Shown here piece by piece: positions 1 to 14,330 of a DNA stretch of 64,000 nt. A model generated the notes under the pieces. It had not been told where the DNA came from and did not search any database. It saw only the letters and a program-made list of their open reading frames with translations. The first letter of the stretch is position 1. Each line of letters opens with the position of its first letter. The translations under genes were made by a program, and so were the position numbers. Origin of the DNA: Beaufortia kweichowensis (lineage: Eukaryota; Chordata; Actinopteri; Cypriniformes; Gastromyzontidae). The stretch covers positions 9,772,501 to 9,836,500 of the forward strand of contig CM032802.1 in assembly GCA_019155185.1 (NCBI GenBank). Direction: 5' to 3'.

Positions 1-1983
1 CTTGACTTTGCAGCGTATGCGCATATGTCAAACATGAAATGCGGCAAGGCAGTATGATCCGGAAGCCACAGTCTTATGTCTCGGCCTTAATAAAAATGAC
101 ACATCGGCTGTTTATGATAAGAGATACAAAGGCAGAATTACTGCTACCCGCCGAGCGGCATGCAGTAATGGTGACTGGTGGCAGAGTTAGGATGGCACGG
201 GGGAGGCGGACAGGTGGTGCACATTTGGGTATGATAAATCTGCACTTCAGTGGCAGGGAGTTCAGCCTGGAGCTTTTGGAAATGTCAGCTAATGTGAGAT
301 TTGCTCGGGATGTTAGGCGAGAAAGCTCTCTCGGGGGACATGGACAGGAGTCAGGGAGGAAAGAGACAGTGAACACAGGAAAAAGAGCTCCCCAGGGGGA
401 CAGGTAATCTGTCTGCTGGGCAAGTTTCCACCTAGGGTAAAATAATACGCTTGTAGGAAAGGTGACACTGTCCTTGATTGCTGTTGTGTTTCTGCTCTAA
501 TGATGCACCTGTATGTTTGAGTGGTACTACTGTGGGATACTCGAGGGACGATATGGTGCCATGGCATTGTTTCAAAACTTTGCTCTTTTTCTGAAGTCTC
601 TATTAATTATAAGACTATATGCAAACATAAAAAAAGCTTTCTTACTGTACGTCGTTACCCATTACCTCTCTTTTATACATAACAAAGAGCTAGGGTGGAT
701 ATCAAGTTTTTAAATAAATAACTTAAATAAGTCCTTAAGTTTTTTCCACACAAATATATCATCTGGCTTCATAAGACTTGGCATATTTTTGCCTTTTTTA
801 TATTCTTTTTTGACATTTTGGAGGACATATTTTTTACTTTATATTTTGCTAGTGGCAAGTTTACAGGTATCTAAAGCTCACAAGATATGCAAAGATATGC
901 CTGAATAATTTATGATATTTGTAATGACAGCAGACACAGCAGCTAGCCAAATTCAAGTATTTAAATATTTCCCTAGTAAAATTCTTAAAAGTGGGACATA
1001 AATTCAACTTAAGATAGACTACCACAAGTCTCAATTTCACATCTTTGTTGATTTTATGTCTTTGTTTTATGACTACTATGTCTATGTCTCATGATTAAGA
1101 TATCGTGTCATAGGAAAACACTGCATGCAAAACTGACTGATTATGCTGTTGGTCATTAGTCAGGCCCTTGTAGGAAAATATCAGCTGAGGAATACGATTC
1201 TAACCATGAATCACAGACAGCTTCCAATAAAACTTCACTAGTATTCACCAACCCACTCACTCACAGACTTGGCATGAAATATTTTATCAAGTTTTGTACC
1301 CCATGTGTAATCTCTTATCTCTCTCTAACAGCAACCTGCCATCATAATCGTCCGTTATAGTGGCCCATAACCTGCAGGGAAAGGCTGAACGGATCTGATA
1401 GCTATCACTACAAATCTCACTGCAGCTCGCTCAAATGACATGAAGAGCCACCACACACCAAATCCCCAAACTACTGCTGAGAAAGCACCGCTCATAACCT
1501 GTAAACACAGGTAACAAACTCTGAAGAGTGCAACACAGCTGAGGACACATTAAAAATACCTAGCCACCTCTCCGTGAGCCAAGACTTGGACAGTAAGACC
1601 AGTGTGTTTCTAGGATCTGTTTTTGGTCAGGATTTTCAATTACAGATAAAATCATATACCTGCTATTAGATAAACTGATCTCATGCAATTGGCATCCTTT
1701 AGAGAGCGCTTGTGTACACTTGAAATGAACCCCTAACTGTTTTGACCATGGTCTGGGAGTCATTACAGTTCATTGATGTTGGATAATAATGGCTGATTGC
1801 AGAACATTTGTACTGCATTGTGTTAAGATGGATTGTGACATGCATTATAATGCACAAAATCATAAATAGATTTTAAATGAAGATAAATGTATACCTGACT
1901 TGTATATAATGAATATCACCAGAAAGAAAATATATTTGAACATACAATGTTCTTTAAATGTTTGTTATGTATCTGAAATGTAT

Positions 1984-2288
1984 TTAACCTGATAGCTGTC
2001 ACTGCACATTTTAAGCATACACATAAAATGCACCTGAACTACATAAATAAAAAAATGATATTAGATTTTTAAAAACATTTTGAAATCTTTTAATTATTTT
2101 TCATTTTAGATATTTAAAAAATAACATTAATGTTTGTATTAATTTTTTTGTTTATGTTTTTGTTATGTAAATTTGTCAAATATTTATTTATTCTTATGAG
2201 TCTTACACTTTTCTATCAATATATAATTTGGAATTATTAGATTAGAATTTAACTATGAATGGTGCAGCAGTGAAGGTTAACAGGTTAT
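1984..2288 (+). mobile_element. TTAA-flanked MITE-like element, copy A
   Basis: Begins TTAA-CCTGATAGCTGTCACTG and ends with the inverse (AGGTTAACAGG-TTAT). The interior is very AT-rich and non-coding. It shares ends and interior (such as TATCAATATATAATTTG) with the copies near 13.2, 19.4 and 20.3 kb. The TTAA flank and CC start resemble non-autonomous piggyBac-type elements, but the superfamily is an inference. Confidence 0.6.
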
Positions 2289-2330
2289 AATTAAAAATAA
2301 AGAAGTATTATAGTTTACACACAAATGAAA

Positions 2331-2515
2331 CAAATTTTGCCATTATTTACTTGACCTGTCATTCCAAACTATTCCAAAAAAAATTTGAATTAGACATCTT
2401 TCCCATACAACATTTTTATGACCATAGGATGTCAGGATTATTTACGTTTAGAATGACATAAGACCAAGTAAACAATAAAAGATATATTATTTTTGGGTGA
2501 ACTGTGCCTTTTAAC
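2331..2515 (-). repeat. Degenerate fish interspersed repeat ending TTTTGGGTGAACT
   Basis: Contains TGACCTGTCATTCCAAAC near the start and TTTTTGGGTGAACTGTGCC then TTTTAA at the end. These match the two edges of a very common cyprinid repeat remembered as starting AAAGGTTCACCCAAAAATGA on the other strand. The middle is strongly diverged; a library search would settle it. Confidence 0.45.
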
Positions 2516-3327
2516 GTCTGTCTGTGACACCAGCATTTGGTCACAACGTCTCTAACATGTAGAAGCAAAAACAAGTGTTGGTGTCATGTCCTCCATGTCC
2601 CCAGTTAAAGCCCCTCTGTTTCACAGACAGCAGTGAAAGCAAACCCCACAGCATCTTATCACGGCATGGTGCCGGTGCAGTCAGTCGATTTGATGTATCT
2701 TCACATCCTCATTCATGCCTGAGCATCATAATACAGGCTTACCGTACAACCGAACGCTTGTCATCCATTTAGCCTCGTTTAACAGCAAAGCCCGCAATGC
2801 TTCGCACCAAAGTCAAACCAGACGTTCATCAGCTCTTAGGGAATAACCAATGATAACATTTAAAGCCGTGCCAATTTAGAGGTACTTGCTTCCTGTCAGT
2901 AGAATAATTTAATGATTCATTTATAGTTAAATTTTCCACCCCTGTGTTAATGAGGAAGAATGCATTCCAACCTAATAATATTACAAAACAGCGGTGAACG
3001 CAGCCTGCCGCCTTCACAAACCAGGATAGCAAAACGGTTTCTGGCTTGTCACATCAATTACATGCTGCCATCCTAAATCACGCTACAAAAGAGAGAAAGA
3101 GGGGGTGGAATGCGGTGAAAAAAAATCTGGGATCAATCCAACCGTGCACAATCATGTATTATATAACATAAGCAGACCAATTATAATAAGTCATTACAAT
3201 CACTGGCACACATAGCATTCAGTTGTCATGATGCTTTTGTTGGAAGCTGTCAGTTCCCCCTCTCTCCGCATGGTTGATCATGCCTGGTGGACTGAAACCA
3301 TGTGGCTCTGATGACCACGGGTGCACG

Positions 3328-3348
3328 CACACACACACACACACACAC
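3328..3348. repeat. (CA)n microsatellite
   Basis: Uninterrupted CA run of about 10 units. Confidence 0.97.
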
Positions 3349-3599
3349 TGATAGATCGACAGGCGGGGGAGGGTTGAGCTTGATCTATTTTCACCAGCCT
3401 TGGGGTCTGTTTCACACCCCCTCTCAGCGCTGACAACAGCACTAACATGTGGAGGTGAAACCAGAGACGGGTTGACCTCCTCTGCTCCTCAGCATCCTGT
3501 TAAGCTACAACACACACATGTTAGAGGGAGGGGGTGTACCGTCTGTGTAAACAAACCAGGCAGGAGATGAGAGAGAGAGAGAGAGGCGGGTGTATGCCA

Positions 3600-4330
3600 G
3601 AGAGAAATTAGGCTAAATTAATAGATTAATTGTTTTCAATTAAACAAATTGTCTAATTAAAAAATCATCGGTCGTGTGCGATTATAAGGAGCTGGCGGGG
3701 TATAAATGTGTGCCTGACCCTGCACTCTGGGATTGGGATAATGAGTCTCAGCTCAGGTTGGGGAATGAAGTGCATGATGGGGCATGGGATAAGCCGTGTC
3801 TGTCTGACACACACACACACACACTCATCTGACCTCTCTCTGGAAATGAGCTCTACACTCCAAACTCTCGTGGGTAATTATTTATGGAGCTGCCCATGAT
3901 GACAGTTAATTTGAAACTATCTGGCTACTCCACACTGCCCCCTTCCCCAGTCTGTCTGTCTGTTTCTCTCTCTACCAAATCACTCACTCGTTGAATCTCC
4001 TTTGTCTCCTTCCCCGCTTCCTGTCTCTCTCGCTCTCTCTCCCTCCCAATGCTCCATTAGACCCAGTTCTCCATGCTCCCGCAATCAAATTAATTCCCCA
4101 CATTTTCTCGAGGAACCCCCATCGTTCTAGAGCTAATGTTTTTAATTCAATTGGAGCAATCCATATCCAGGCCCATTTCCTGCCCGGCTGTGCCAGCGAG
4201 CCCCTCCCTCGGGCGGCTTTAGAAGCGCGTCTGTGCCGTTTCGATAAAGGCACACGCGCGTGGGCAACACACCAACGAGCACACAAGACCGCCTGGCGTG
4301 TTTACGCTGCCTCATCTACACAACAATGAA
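3600..4330. promoter_or_regulatory. Candidate conserved regulatory block, 3.6-4.3 kb
   Basis: Many homeodomain-type TAAT cores (GGCTAAATTAATAGATTAAT, GTCTAATTAAA, ATCAAATTAATTCCCC, TTTTTAATTCAATTGG) in otherwise complex DNA, interrupted by short AC and CT runs. Open frames on both strands at 3984-4329 have no family resemblance. Regulatory role inferred. Confidence 0.3.
3807..3824. repeat. (AC)n microsatellite
   Basis: Uninterrupted AC run of about 9 units inside the homeodomain-site-rich stretch at 3.6-4.3 kb. Confidence 0.95.
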
Positions 4331-5760
4331 AACTGCCACATTAAAATAAAAGTGAAGACACATGCTGATGCACACAAACACACACAGATTTTGCCAGGCT
4401 TTTAATACTGTGGGGGAAATGCCGCAGTAGCCATTAATGTTTCACAACACATCTGTATCTCTAATATTTTTCACCTCGTCTCATTGCCAAATAGATGAAG
4501 GGGGAGTTCGGCATCTGTTTAGAAGCCAGGGAAATGGGACTGTTTGCGTGTGTGTGTCCTGCTGCCTCTGGTCTCAGCAGACACACCGTTTCCCTGTTCT
4601 CATGAATTAATCAGCGGATGTGTGTGTGCGTGTTGGATGAGTACCGAGTGGTTGGGATGATGCTGGTATAATGAGTGGCGCAGGGACCGTCCAGCGTGTG
4701 TGCCGTCCCCATGACTCCCTGGCCCTGCCCTCTCCCTGTGGAGCGTGGCCATGTTTGGCCTCTCATTAACCAGATAAATATATCCATCCCTTTGCCTCCT
4801 CTTTCTGTTTCTGCCCTGATATTATCAGCGCGCTGATTAGTTAGCCTCGGTCCTGCGGGACCACAGCAGGGTTACCAGCCGGGCGTCACACACAACACAA
4901 ACAGCTTTAGATTCTCCCGTCACATAAAACAGTAGGACACTAACCAGACGAGAAAGGCCTGGGTACCACAGTTGTTTTGGTGTCAGCAGCACTATGTACA
5001 CACACACAAAAAATTAACTCAACCCCTCCTGAATCAACACACATGTACACTCACACATACCAGCTAAGGCTGCGGGGGTTGTTGGTGATTATTGTGAGAT
5101 TCAACTGGGCTTTCCAATAGGCAATTATCTCGGTCAGAACACATTTGAATTAGAGCTGCAGGACAGGGTAATTACTGAGGTCAGTAGATAAGACTCTTGC
5201 TCGCTCACGCTCTCACTCTCTCTCTCTCTGTGGTCTTAGGGTGAATCTGTAGATAAATCCCTGAAATGCTAAAGCTACATTGATTTAAGAACCGCCACAG
5301 GCATTGATCCGAGATGGCCGAGGTATCACGCCAACGGAGAACCGTTCTGCTCACCTAATGACACAATCATGTGCAACAGACACGCCGCGCACACGCACAA
5401 GCTCAGCTGCAATACTATAAAGCCAATGACTGATCAAAGCATAGCTAGTCTTTATAGACATTACAGGCAGGGGGTTGGGGGCTTTTTTAAATAAATATAT
5501 CTATATTTCAAAAGGTTATATCTCAATAAATATGACAATATCAGTCAAAAGTCCAGTTATAAAAAGCAGTTGTTTTGTATGTAGGTTTTAACAATTCAGT
5601 TGTCTAAAAATAGAATATGTCCATGCCTCAAACTAAATTTATACATCCTTTATATTTTTGTTATGGCTATTTGATAAACAAATAAATACAATACAACTTG
5701 TTAATTTAAGATAATAATAATTATTGCGTTAATCAACAACAACAATAACAACAATACTAC

Positions 5761-5785
5761 ATATATATATATATATATATATATA
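5761..5785. repeat. (TA)n microsatellite
   Basis: About 12 TA units inside a wider AT-rich block. Confidence 0.97.
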
Positions 5786-8700
5786 ATAAGTTATATTATT
5801 CAAAAAATTATATAATATAAAAAATGTATCCACTGATGGAACACTATTTAAAAATTTTTTTTAGCAATAATTGCACTAGCTGATGCCTTAGCATGACAAA
5901 GCAGACAGTAAAATTGACTAAATTTACAAAAAGTAGGAATAGAGGAATACAAGAGAGCAGCGTACTCTGCAGCAATGCATTGTGGGATTGTGGCATGAAC
6001 AGTTTGTGTGTGACCCCTCCCCTTTTCTCTTTGCCTGAGGTATTGTTTATATAACAATACTGTCTCAATCATTCTCCTCAGTTGGTTGAAGGTTACAGGG
6101 GGCAAGAGGAGTAACAAATGGACCGGGCACCACGTCTGAGAGATAGCAGTCTGAAGGCCAAATAATAGGCTGTCATAATGGACAATACAGAGGGGAAAAA
6201 ACCTCCAGAGATCAGCCGAACTCAAAGAACAAGAAGCTTTGCATTATTCATGGTCCCAACGGAGGGTTCGGCAGCTGCATTACATTAGGTCCTTCATTAC
6301 TTTGCCTGTACAAAAAAACCTGCAAAAATGCAGCTTTAATGTAAAATGTGACCAATTTTTCACTGTGGAGGTTCGTTTGGGGTGGGATGGGGTATATTAT
6401 TAGCTCTCTAGAGAGTTTAGTATCCACTTAAATGTGTCTGAGAGCTGACCTGCCCTTTGCTGTGGTAATAATGTGTTGTGGATTAAAATACGATTCCATC
6501 CACTACAAGAGGTTCTCGTGACCATTCTAATGATGACTGTCATGTGGCAGCTTTAGCTATATAGACACGGTTGCAATCATCCTGCTTTAATAAGACACTT
6601 AACACCACCTCACTTCTCTGTCCCTCTCTCTCTCTTTCTCTGTCCCTCCCTTTCTCTCTCGCTCAGCCAGGTTATGAGTGGGGATTTGTTAGTCGGTCTG
6701 TGGTTGCATTTGTCAGTGAATCCGTGGCATCAGAAATAGCAGAGGCTTTGCTGGGCTTTGGCGCTGTCTGCCCACATCATCGTTTGGCTGCACTGTGATA
6801 CCTGTCATAGAAAGTTTTGTTTGTCTGCAGCCCAGACACATGCTTTTAAATGCCTGTCTGCTATTTTAAAATGCTCTGCATATCCTGTTCAAATCTATTC
6901 ATTCACAGCAGCATAAAACAGGCCTTGATGCAAAATGCTGCAAAATAAAAACAAATCAATCAAAAAACACAAACATACAAACAAAACATCCTTTTCACTT
7001 ATTGGTAAGGACTTAGGAATTATTTATCCTTGTCTGAAAAAAATGGCATGATTACCTGCCTATCACATTTCTCAAAGACATCTTATCCGTGTGGAGTGTG
7101 TGTGTGTGTACCAGCCCCTGCCGCGTCTATCTTCCTGCTCCTCTAATTAACACTGCTGTCTAGCTTTTTCCGACAACGGGGCTTGTTTGCTGGTGAGTCA
7201 GTCAGTGGTTGCTCCTTAGAGGAAAAAAATAAAGATGTGAGATTGTGTCTGTCATACCCCATCCAGTCTAGCACAACCTTGCCAGTCTGCTGTCGCCGGC
7301 TCACCTCTACTTATCATTTATTCATGTTGTGCAGTCACTCAAGTTCAGTCAAGACAGTAACAAGACATCTTTACCTGTAAAGTTGTGCCAGCTGGCCTCA
7401 ATGCTTCTGGCGGCCTAGTGTAACCTAGGTCAGGTGTTATGTTAGCATCAAGGCAAATATATTCTATATAAAGATGAAAAAATACAAAAAATATTTATTA
7501 AACATAAATAAATAATAAAATACATGTAAAAATAATTAATCAAATAAATATTTGAAAATATTTTAAATGAGCTAAGACCAGAAAATCATCATAGGCTGTT
7601 ATGTAATCCAGTTAAAACCAGCAAACTAGACCGGAACTGTAGCAGTCTGATCTGGGGTCAGTCTCCTGTAAATCACCTAATATAATAATGAAATAAAAAC
7701 TACATACCAGCATATAGGATGAATTAGCTTGTTTCTTCTCAGCAGGGAACAGTCAAAAATTGAGGACACGTAGAAATACTTCCTAAGTCAGAAAAAGAAA
7801 AGAGAGAAAAAGAAAGATGGGGAAAAAAAAGAAATTCTCAGTCCCTAGAGAAAGTGGAGTGATTAGCGTTTCTGAAACATGAGCAGTTATTTAAAAATCA
7901 ATGTATTGTCATTAAAGCTGAAGATTGTTCCCTGGGAGAGCAGATATTGATCTACGTCTCTGCCCACTGGGTATCGACCGGGTCAGTAATTTGCTTCCAA
8001 ACATATGTGAAGTATGGGGGTGTGCTACAATAATGGCTCTCCACTATTATTACTGTCTTACTCAGCAGGCAATGCACATTAATTACCACCAGCGAGGCTT
8101 TACTGAAAAACATGATTACAGCAGAGATGATATATGAGCTCATAGCAATTCTCTCATCAGTGCAATGGGTTACAAGACCATCTGATTCTCTTGTGACAGT
8201 TTGAAAAAGATGTTTTAAATAATGCACTGTTTTTGCTTAAATTGGCTTTTCTGATGTGGTTTGACCTGGATGGAGATCTTATAATTTTTTATTATGAATA
8301 CGTATACTCTGCCACTTCTTGAAAAAAGTTAAAACCACATCCTTTCATTGCACCCTAGAGCGCTTTGTGAAAGGGTGTTTGAATTTCAAAGTCTTTGTCT
8401 TTAATATAAAGTGAATTATTCACAAAACAAGTGTGGGATTATCATCAAAATCATTTGGATGATGTAAAATTAAGGGCTCCAGTCCTTTAACATAAACACG
8501 AGCAAAAATATACCCATGCATACATACATCCAGCACAGTTTTTGCTGGCCTATGACAATCAAAACTCTAAGAAAACCTTTTGGCTAACAAGACAGCACCT
8601 TTACCATGTTTCAGCAATGAGCTCCCAGTCTCAGCAATAATACATTATTTAAAGGAAATTACAAAGAGGCAATTTAATAAATACAGTTGTCTCCCAGGCA

Positions 8701-9999
8701 AAGACCTTGAAGCTTTGTGTTTATCTAATCCTTTGAGTTTGTGTGCGCTCTTTTGCTACGCTGCCTGCTAGAACAAAACCTAATCATTAAAAAAAACCCT
8801 CTTTAATATTCATAATCTCTTTTGAACTGTAAATTCCATCTGCAGTTTAAAGTGATGACTCACTCAAAGAACTCGCCTGTAATCCTGTCTCTGTGTTGGT
8901 GGCTCGGATGCACAACATCTAAAGCAACTGTCGGTGGAATATGTTAGTGTGATGCACAAGCTGACAGTGGCTGTCTGGTGATATTATTCATAGTTCATAA
9001 CTGCTAGTAGACGCTATAAAAAATGCAATAGAGATTTTTTATATGCTTCTGTGATTTCACAAATGTGTTTTTTGTAATAAAAGATACGTAATTTGATAAA
9101 TTATGAGTATCTCCAAGATGCAAAAGAAAATCAGATTAGACAAAATTACAATTAGACAAACAGTAATAATAATATAACCCTTCCGTAGCTCATCAGTCTT
9201 ATAACATCACTATGCCGTGTCTTAACTTCTTGTGCATTTTAATGCATTCAGTGGATCACCTAGCATACAAAGTTATTGCCAGCCCTTCACATTACCACAA
9301 CTTGCCAACAAAAGCCAGATCAATCCATAAAGCATTTATTAGAGATTGTCCTATTGCTTTCCAAGCAGATGCTATTGTAATATCTAATGAATTCATTATC
9401 AGGGTTAAGGTGTGAAGAAGGGCAGCTGAGGTGCTCTGTAGTTTTGAATTGGTTATTGGGGGCTTTATCTGTTCCCCACTGCTGAGAGGAAAAAGCCAGG
9501 ACACATATCACAGGAAATGAAAGAGCTGAATCTTCAATCGAGGTGGATAAAAAATGTATCAAAGGGAAGATAAGAGAGGCAGGCCATGAAATATCCTCCC
9601 TGAGTGCTTTGGGATTTTACATGGATATGCGTATCTATGGATACCAATCAGTTGTGCACCGTGACCTGCGATTTTGAGAAGATGAAAAAGTAGAGTTTGG
9701 AGATCCGTCTGACAGCGCTATCGCTTTTCTTCCAAACTTCCCCCACAATGCAACGGCAGGCTGGCAGGAAGCTGTAGTTAGGTTCTCCCCCAGATGGCAA
9801 AGACCCAGGGGTGGCACGAGTTGTTGTTTTTGATGAGCTGTGCATATACAAAAGCTGAACATCTGGAGCTGCCATGTGGCCCCTCCATTTGGCCAGACTC
9901 ACACCTCCCCGAGCCAGATGCAACCAAGCAACTGTGAACTAAACAGCATGAATCATTCATAGTCGAGAGACATAAACACACACACCCGCTCACACATAC

Positions 10000-11420
10000 A
10001 TCCCATGCTCACACGGGAGGGCCAACGACTTTGATTAGACTTCTGAAAAGCCATGAATATGCAGCAGGCATTAGCGCTGTTAGGAGAGACTGATTTGTCA
10101 AATTGACCATATTTCATTACGGTGGAGTAACACCCAGAGGGCTTGATAATTAAAAAAATAAAAAAGGAAGCCACCATCCAATTGCCATGTTATCTCAATT
10201 ATTGAGCTCTTGTGTGCTTAATTAACACTTAGCAAAGAGTTAAGAAGTGGTCGGCGTGCCCGGTGTGGTTTGAGGGAATTACGCAAAGGTGAGCCGAAGG
10301 AAGACAAAGAACAGCGATCCACGCCAGACTGCCATCGCTGTCAGATTGTTTTCATCAAAGCTTAATTACAGTTCAAATTAAAACGATGTGCTTGCTTACC
10401 AATATCTAATCACTCATGCATGAAAACTGCTAGAAAGAGAACAAGGAGAAAAGTGTGGTACAGAACGAGAACAAAAGCTAATGGCACACAGCCAGACGTT
10501 AATAAAGGAGTGCGTTAAATACCAGGCCGGTCCTCAGAGATAAGGGACCCTCGCTGGCACACAGGTTCTGTTATTTGTATTTTGGGGCGGTTTAGAGCAT
10601 TGTCTGGGTACCATTTAATAAATTTAGGAGAAATTGCAAAAGCAGACTCAGATAAGCAGTAAAGGGCAAACGCATCCAGTTTCTCCCTGGTCGCAGCCTC
10701 GGAGACCCTCATAGAAGTGAAAATGAAAGGACCCTAGGAACAAGAGAAAAGCAAACACATGAAGCTCCATCATGACCTCAGCAAGTGTCTCAAGGTCACG
10801 TGTAGGAGGACCAATCTGCCAAGCACAATGTAAACACTGCCGCAGGAACATCATCATCGTCTCTCCAGGAATGCAGCCTGTGACCCTGGTGTTGTGGGAG
10901 AAGACGATGATGAAAATGAGCAGCAGCGTGTCATTAACAAGGATGGGCACGTACAGTTAGAAAGAGTGGTGCCACTCTAAGCAGTGTTTGCAGCATGTGG
11001 TGAATATGCCACTGTGCTCTAATGAGATGAGCTCTCTGCACTAATTAACTCATCCATAACTCTGAGCACTCCATTAATCATTATAGCCGGCTAATTGAAA
11101 ATAGATAAAGACTGACAAATGTTTAGTCCTCCTCTGAACGTCTCGGCAAAGATTACGGACGTGTTGTGTTTTATTCAATCAATTAAAATAAATCAATTCA
11201 TTTTCATTTGCGCCGTGATTCCTTAACGACTGTATTTATCCCAGATCACCGGTGTCTTTCTGTTCGCCTAGCGAATAGGATGTGTCTGCGCATTCATATC
11301 AATTAACGTGCCCGAGCGATGATGGACAAGGGCGGCAGAAGGATTTGTTAACCTTGCTCTTCGGGACACGCCAATTACACTCCAGCAGAGCTACTTAATA
11401 AAGTCAATGGGATATCAATC
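10000..11420. promoter_or_regulatory. Candidate conserved regulatory block, 10.0-11.4 kb
   Basis: Repeat-poor DNA with TCF-like CTTTGAT (10029-10035) and CATCAAAG near 10352, TTAATTAA and CAATTATTGAGC cores, a RUNX-like TGTGGTTT near 10265, and a second dense patch at 11030-11110 (CTAATTAACTCATCC, CATTAATCATTATAG). TCF and RUNX are classical TLE partners, so feedback control of tle3 is conceivable, but this is inference. Confidence 0.3.
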
Positions 11421-13205
11421 TGTTTACACAAACGGCAAGAGAGAACCACAATGTGCTTTTAAAACCTATGCTTCACAACTCATGTTATTTATTCATGGAG
11501 TGGGTCTACGGTTCAGAGAAAATCGGTCTGTAAGCCAGTTTGATTGTTTGGTTTGAGATAAAAGGCTAGACTGTGTTTCCCATGACCGGGTGGAAACGCT
11601 TGACCCGTAAGGCCTGCCGTGTGGACAGTCTCACAGATAACGTATCCTCGTGTGACCCTGACTCTGATCACCTTACATTACAGTCTGCTCCCCTCGCAGC
11701 ACAGGACCTGGAACACAACAGCCGTACTAATGTCTAACTGATGAAGCTTAACAACCTGGGATTAAACTTCACATCTGTGTGATCGAAAAACTTTTAAGTC
11801 CCAGATATAGACTCAGCAGTGTCTGTGAGATCAAGGTGGCTCTCAGTTGGGGCTGATTCTGACTTAACCATCTCATTCTGCAGTCAAACTCTGCTCCTGC
11901 TTCTCCATCTCTGGAGCTTCTCCACCACTCACTGCGAAAGAATATTTATTTAGTCCTTTCGTAAGCTAACCATGTCCCCGTTCACGTATTAATCTTTCAT
12001 ATGTTTCCAAGATCTAGCCTACTGTAATCCCATCTGTATAAGACACAACAAAGCAGAACAAAAGAGAGTTTGTCATGAATAATGTATTGTTTCTCTCATA
12101 AAAGGCTTTAGTTGCTTCTGTTATGTTTCACTCTTGCGGGGAGAATCTATTGATCCCCGGCTCTTTTATTGGGCTCTACAGTGCTTCATATCCCTTTATA
12201 ACAAACGATCACACCACTTTTATTGCAACACAAACAGAGACATGATGGTTGACAGGAAAAAGGCCACTTACACACAATACTTCTCACACACTTTAACCAA
12301 CAGCAAAATAACATAAAAATAAATATCTGCAAACCAAACCACATAATGATTTCTAAATAAAATTAAACATGGGCACTTACAGAGCATAACCGTAAAGAGA
12401 CTCTAATTCCCGTTTCTTAATCAAAACAGTACGGTATGAAAAGTAAATACTAAACAGCGGTGTAAGTCAGGGACAAATATGGGTTTGTAAGCCACATACG
12501 TCAGAGCAGCCGAATGAGGCAAACAGCGCTGTTAACAAGAAAGGGCTTTAAATCAAGAGCACAGAGTACATTTCCTGTGAAATATTAATGTGGCAAGCGT
12601 GTTTGTGTACAGGGGAACAAAGGCCAGAGTGTTGTACATCAATGGGTTGACAGCACTGCTGGCTCCACAAGCCAAGAACTGCTTATTCATACCGTGACAG
12701 GGTTCGAGTGTGTGTGTGTGTTGAGAGGGTGTGTGAGGTAAGAGAGTCATTTATTATATATAGGGCTGGTGGAGCATGTTCGTGGTCTGCAATGTGCGTG
12801 TTAGTTTACAAAGAGCGGTTTTCAGTAAACTCATAAAAACCTCTCTCTCCTTCACTGAGGTCTGGAGAGGGGAAAGAGTTGGTCAGGTAATTGCTTTCAG
12901 CCTCTAAAATTTCCTTACTGTTTATTTTGAGGAAAACACTAATTTTGTGTAGCATATACAGACGGAGGTCTTATTAAAGAATCTTAACCATCTGTATTTT
13001 GGGGATTACAACTTTATAAAAATTTGGTAGACAATTATTACCTATATAATGACTTTAGGAAGGATATTATATACTTCTGTATATAGTATGCACTATATGA
13101 CATCACTAAACTCAAGATAATAACTCACTGTGTTTGCCATAAATAGAGTACAATAATACAGCAACTCTATTGTAAAAACATAATTCTAAAGCCATTTCAC
13201 CAGAT

Positions 13206-13455
13206 TTAACCTGATAACTGTTACTGCACATATTGAGCAAATGCACTATCCAAACATAATACATTTGAGAATTTTTTTACATTTTAGGTATTTAAAAAAA
13301 TACAATTAATTTTTAATTAAAAATTTCATTTTATTATTTTATATTTATTGTTATGAAAATTTTTCTCATCTTTATAAAGTTTGTCATGATTAGATTGAAA
13401 TTCAACTAAAATAAATAGTGTTCCTCCTGTGGAATGGTGACGGTTAAAAGGTTAA
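13206..13455 (+). mobile_element. TTAA-flanked MITE-like element, copy B
   Basis: Starts TTAA-CCTGATAACTGTTACTG and ends GGTGACGGTTAAAAGG-TTAA, with intact TTAA at both sides and imperfect inverted ends of about 20 bp. Same orientation as copy A. AT-rich, no ORF. Confidence 0.65.
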
Positions 13456-13815
13456 TATTCAACAAAAAACATGAGGAACTTAATTTTCTTAAATCCATCA
13501 GGAACCGACTGGATTGTATGAATGGAGTGTTACATACCAGTATGGAGCCATGTGGTTGAAGGGAAGAATAAGAGAGCGCACGAGCCAGCTGAAAAATAAA
13601 GTTGCCTATTACTTTTTGATTAAAGATTATGAAGACAAACAAGATTTAATGCATACCAATGAAATGTACATAAGACCAGGCGTGCGCATTAAAAATGTAA
13701 ATAGGGTCTATTTTGATGTCATGTTGACTGTAAATCTCATTAGAGATGATATTTGTGATGGCAGGTATTCAGGAATAAAAGTGCCGCATCTGGCTTTGAG
13801 CGTGATGGAGTGCTT

Positions 13816-14330
<515 letters not shown>

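Larger units (their letters stand above)
1..3327. other. Non-coding downstream DNA
   Basis: Apart from MITE copy A and the degenerate fish repeat at 2.3-2.5 kb, this is AT-rich sequence with only short random frames. No exon-like frame with family resemblance. Confidence 0.6.
4331..13205. other. Non-coding downstream DNA with AT-rich blocks
   Basis: Alternates between complex sequence (4.4-5.4, 9.6-11.9 kb) and AT-rich blocks (5.47-5.85, 7.44-7.56, 8.2-9.2, 12.9-13.2 kb). CT-rich tract at about 6623-6664. No supported gene or RNA. Confidence 0.55.

Noticed and set aside
3984..4329. Opposed 100- and 112-codon frames
   Set aside because: CT-rich and homeodomain-site-rich DNA with no protein family resemblance. 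Better explained as non-coding regulatory sequence.
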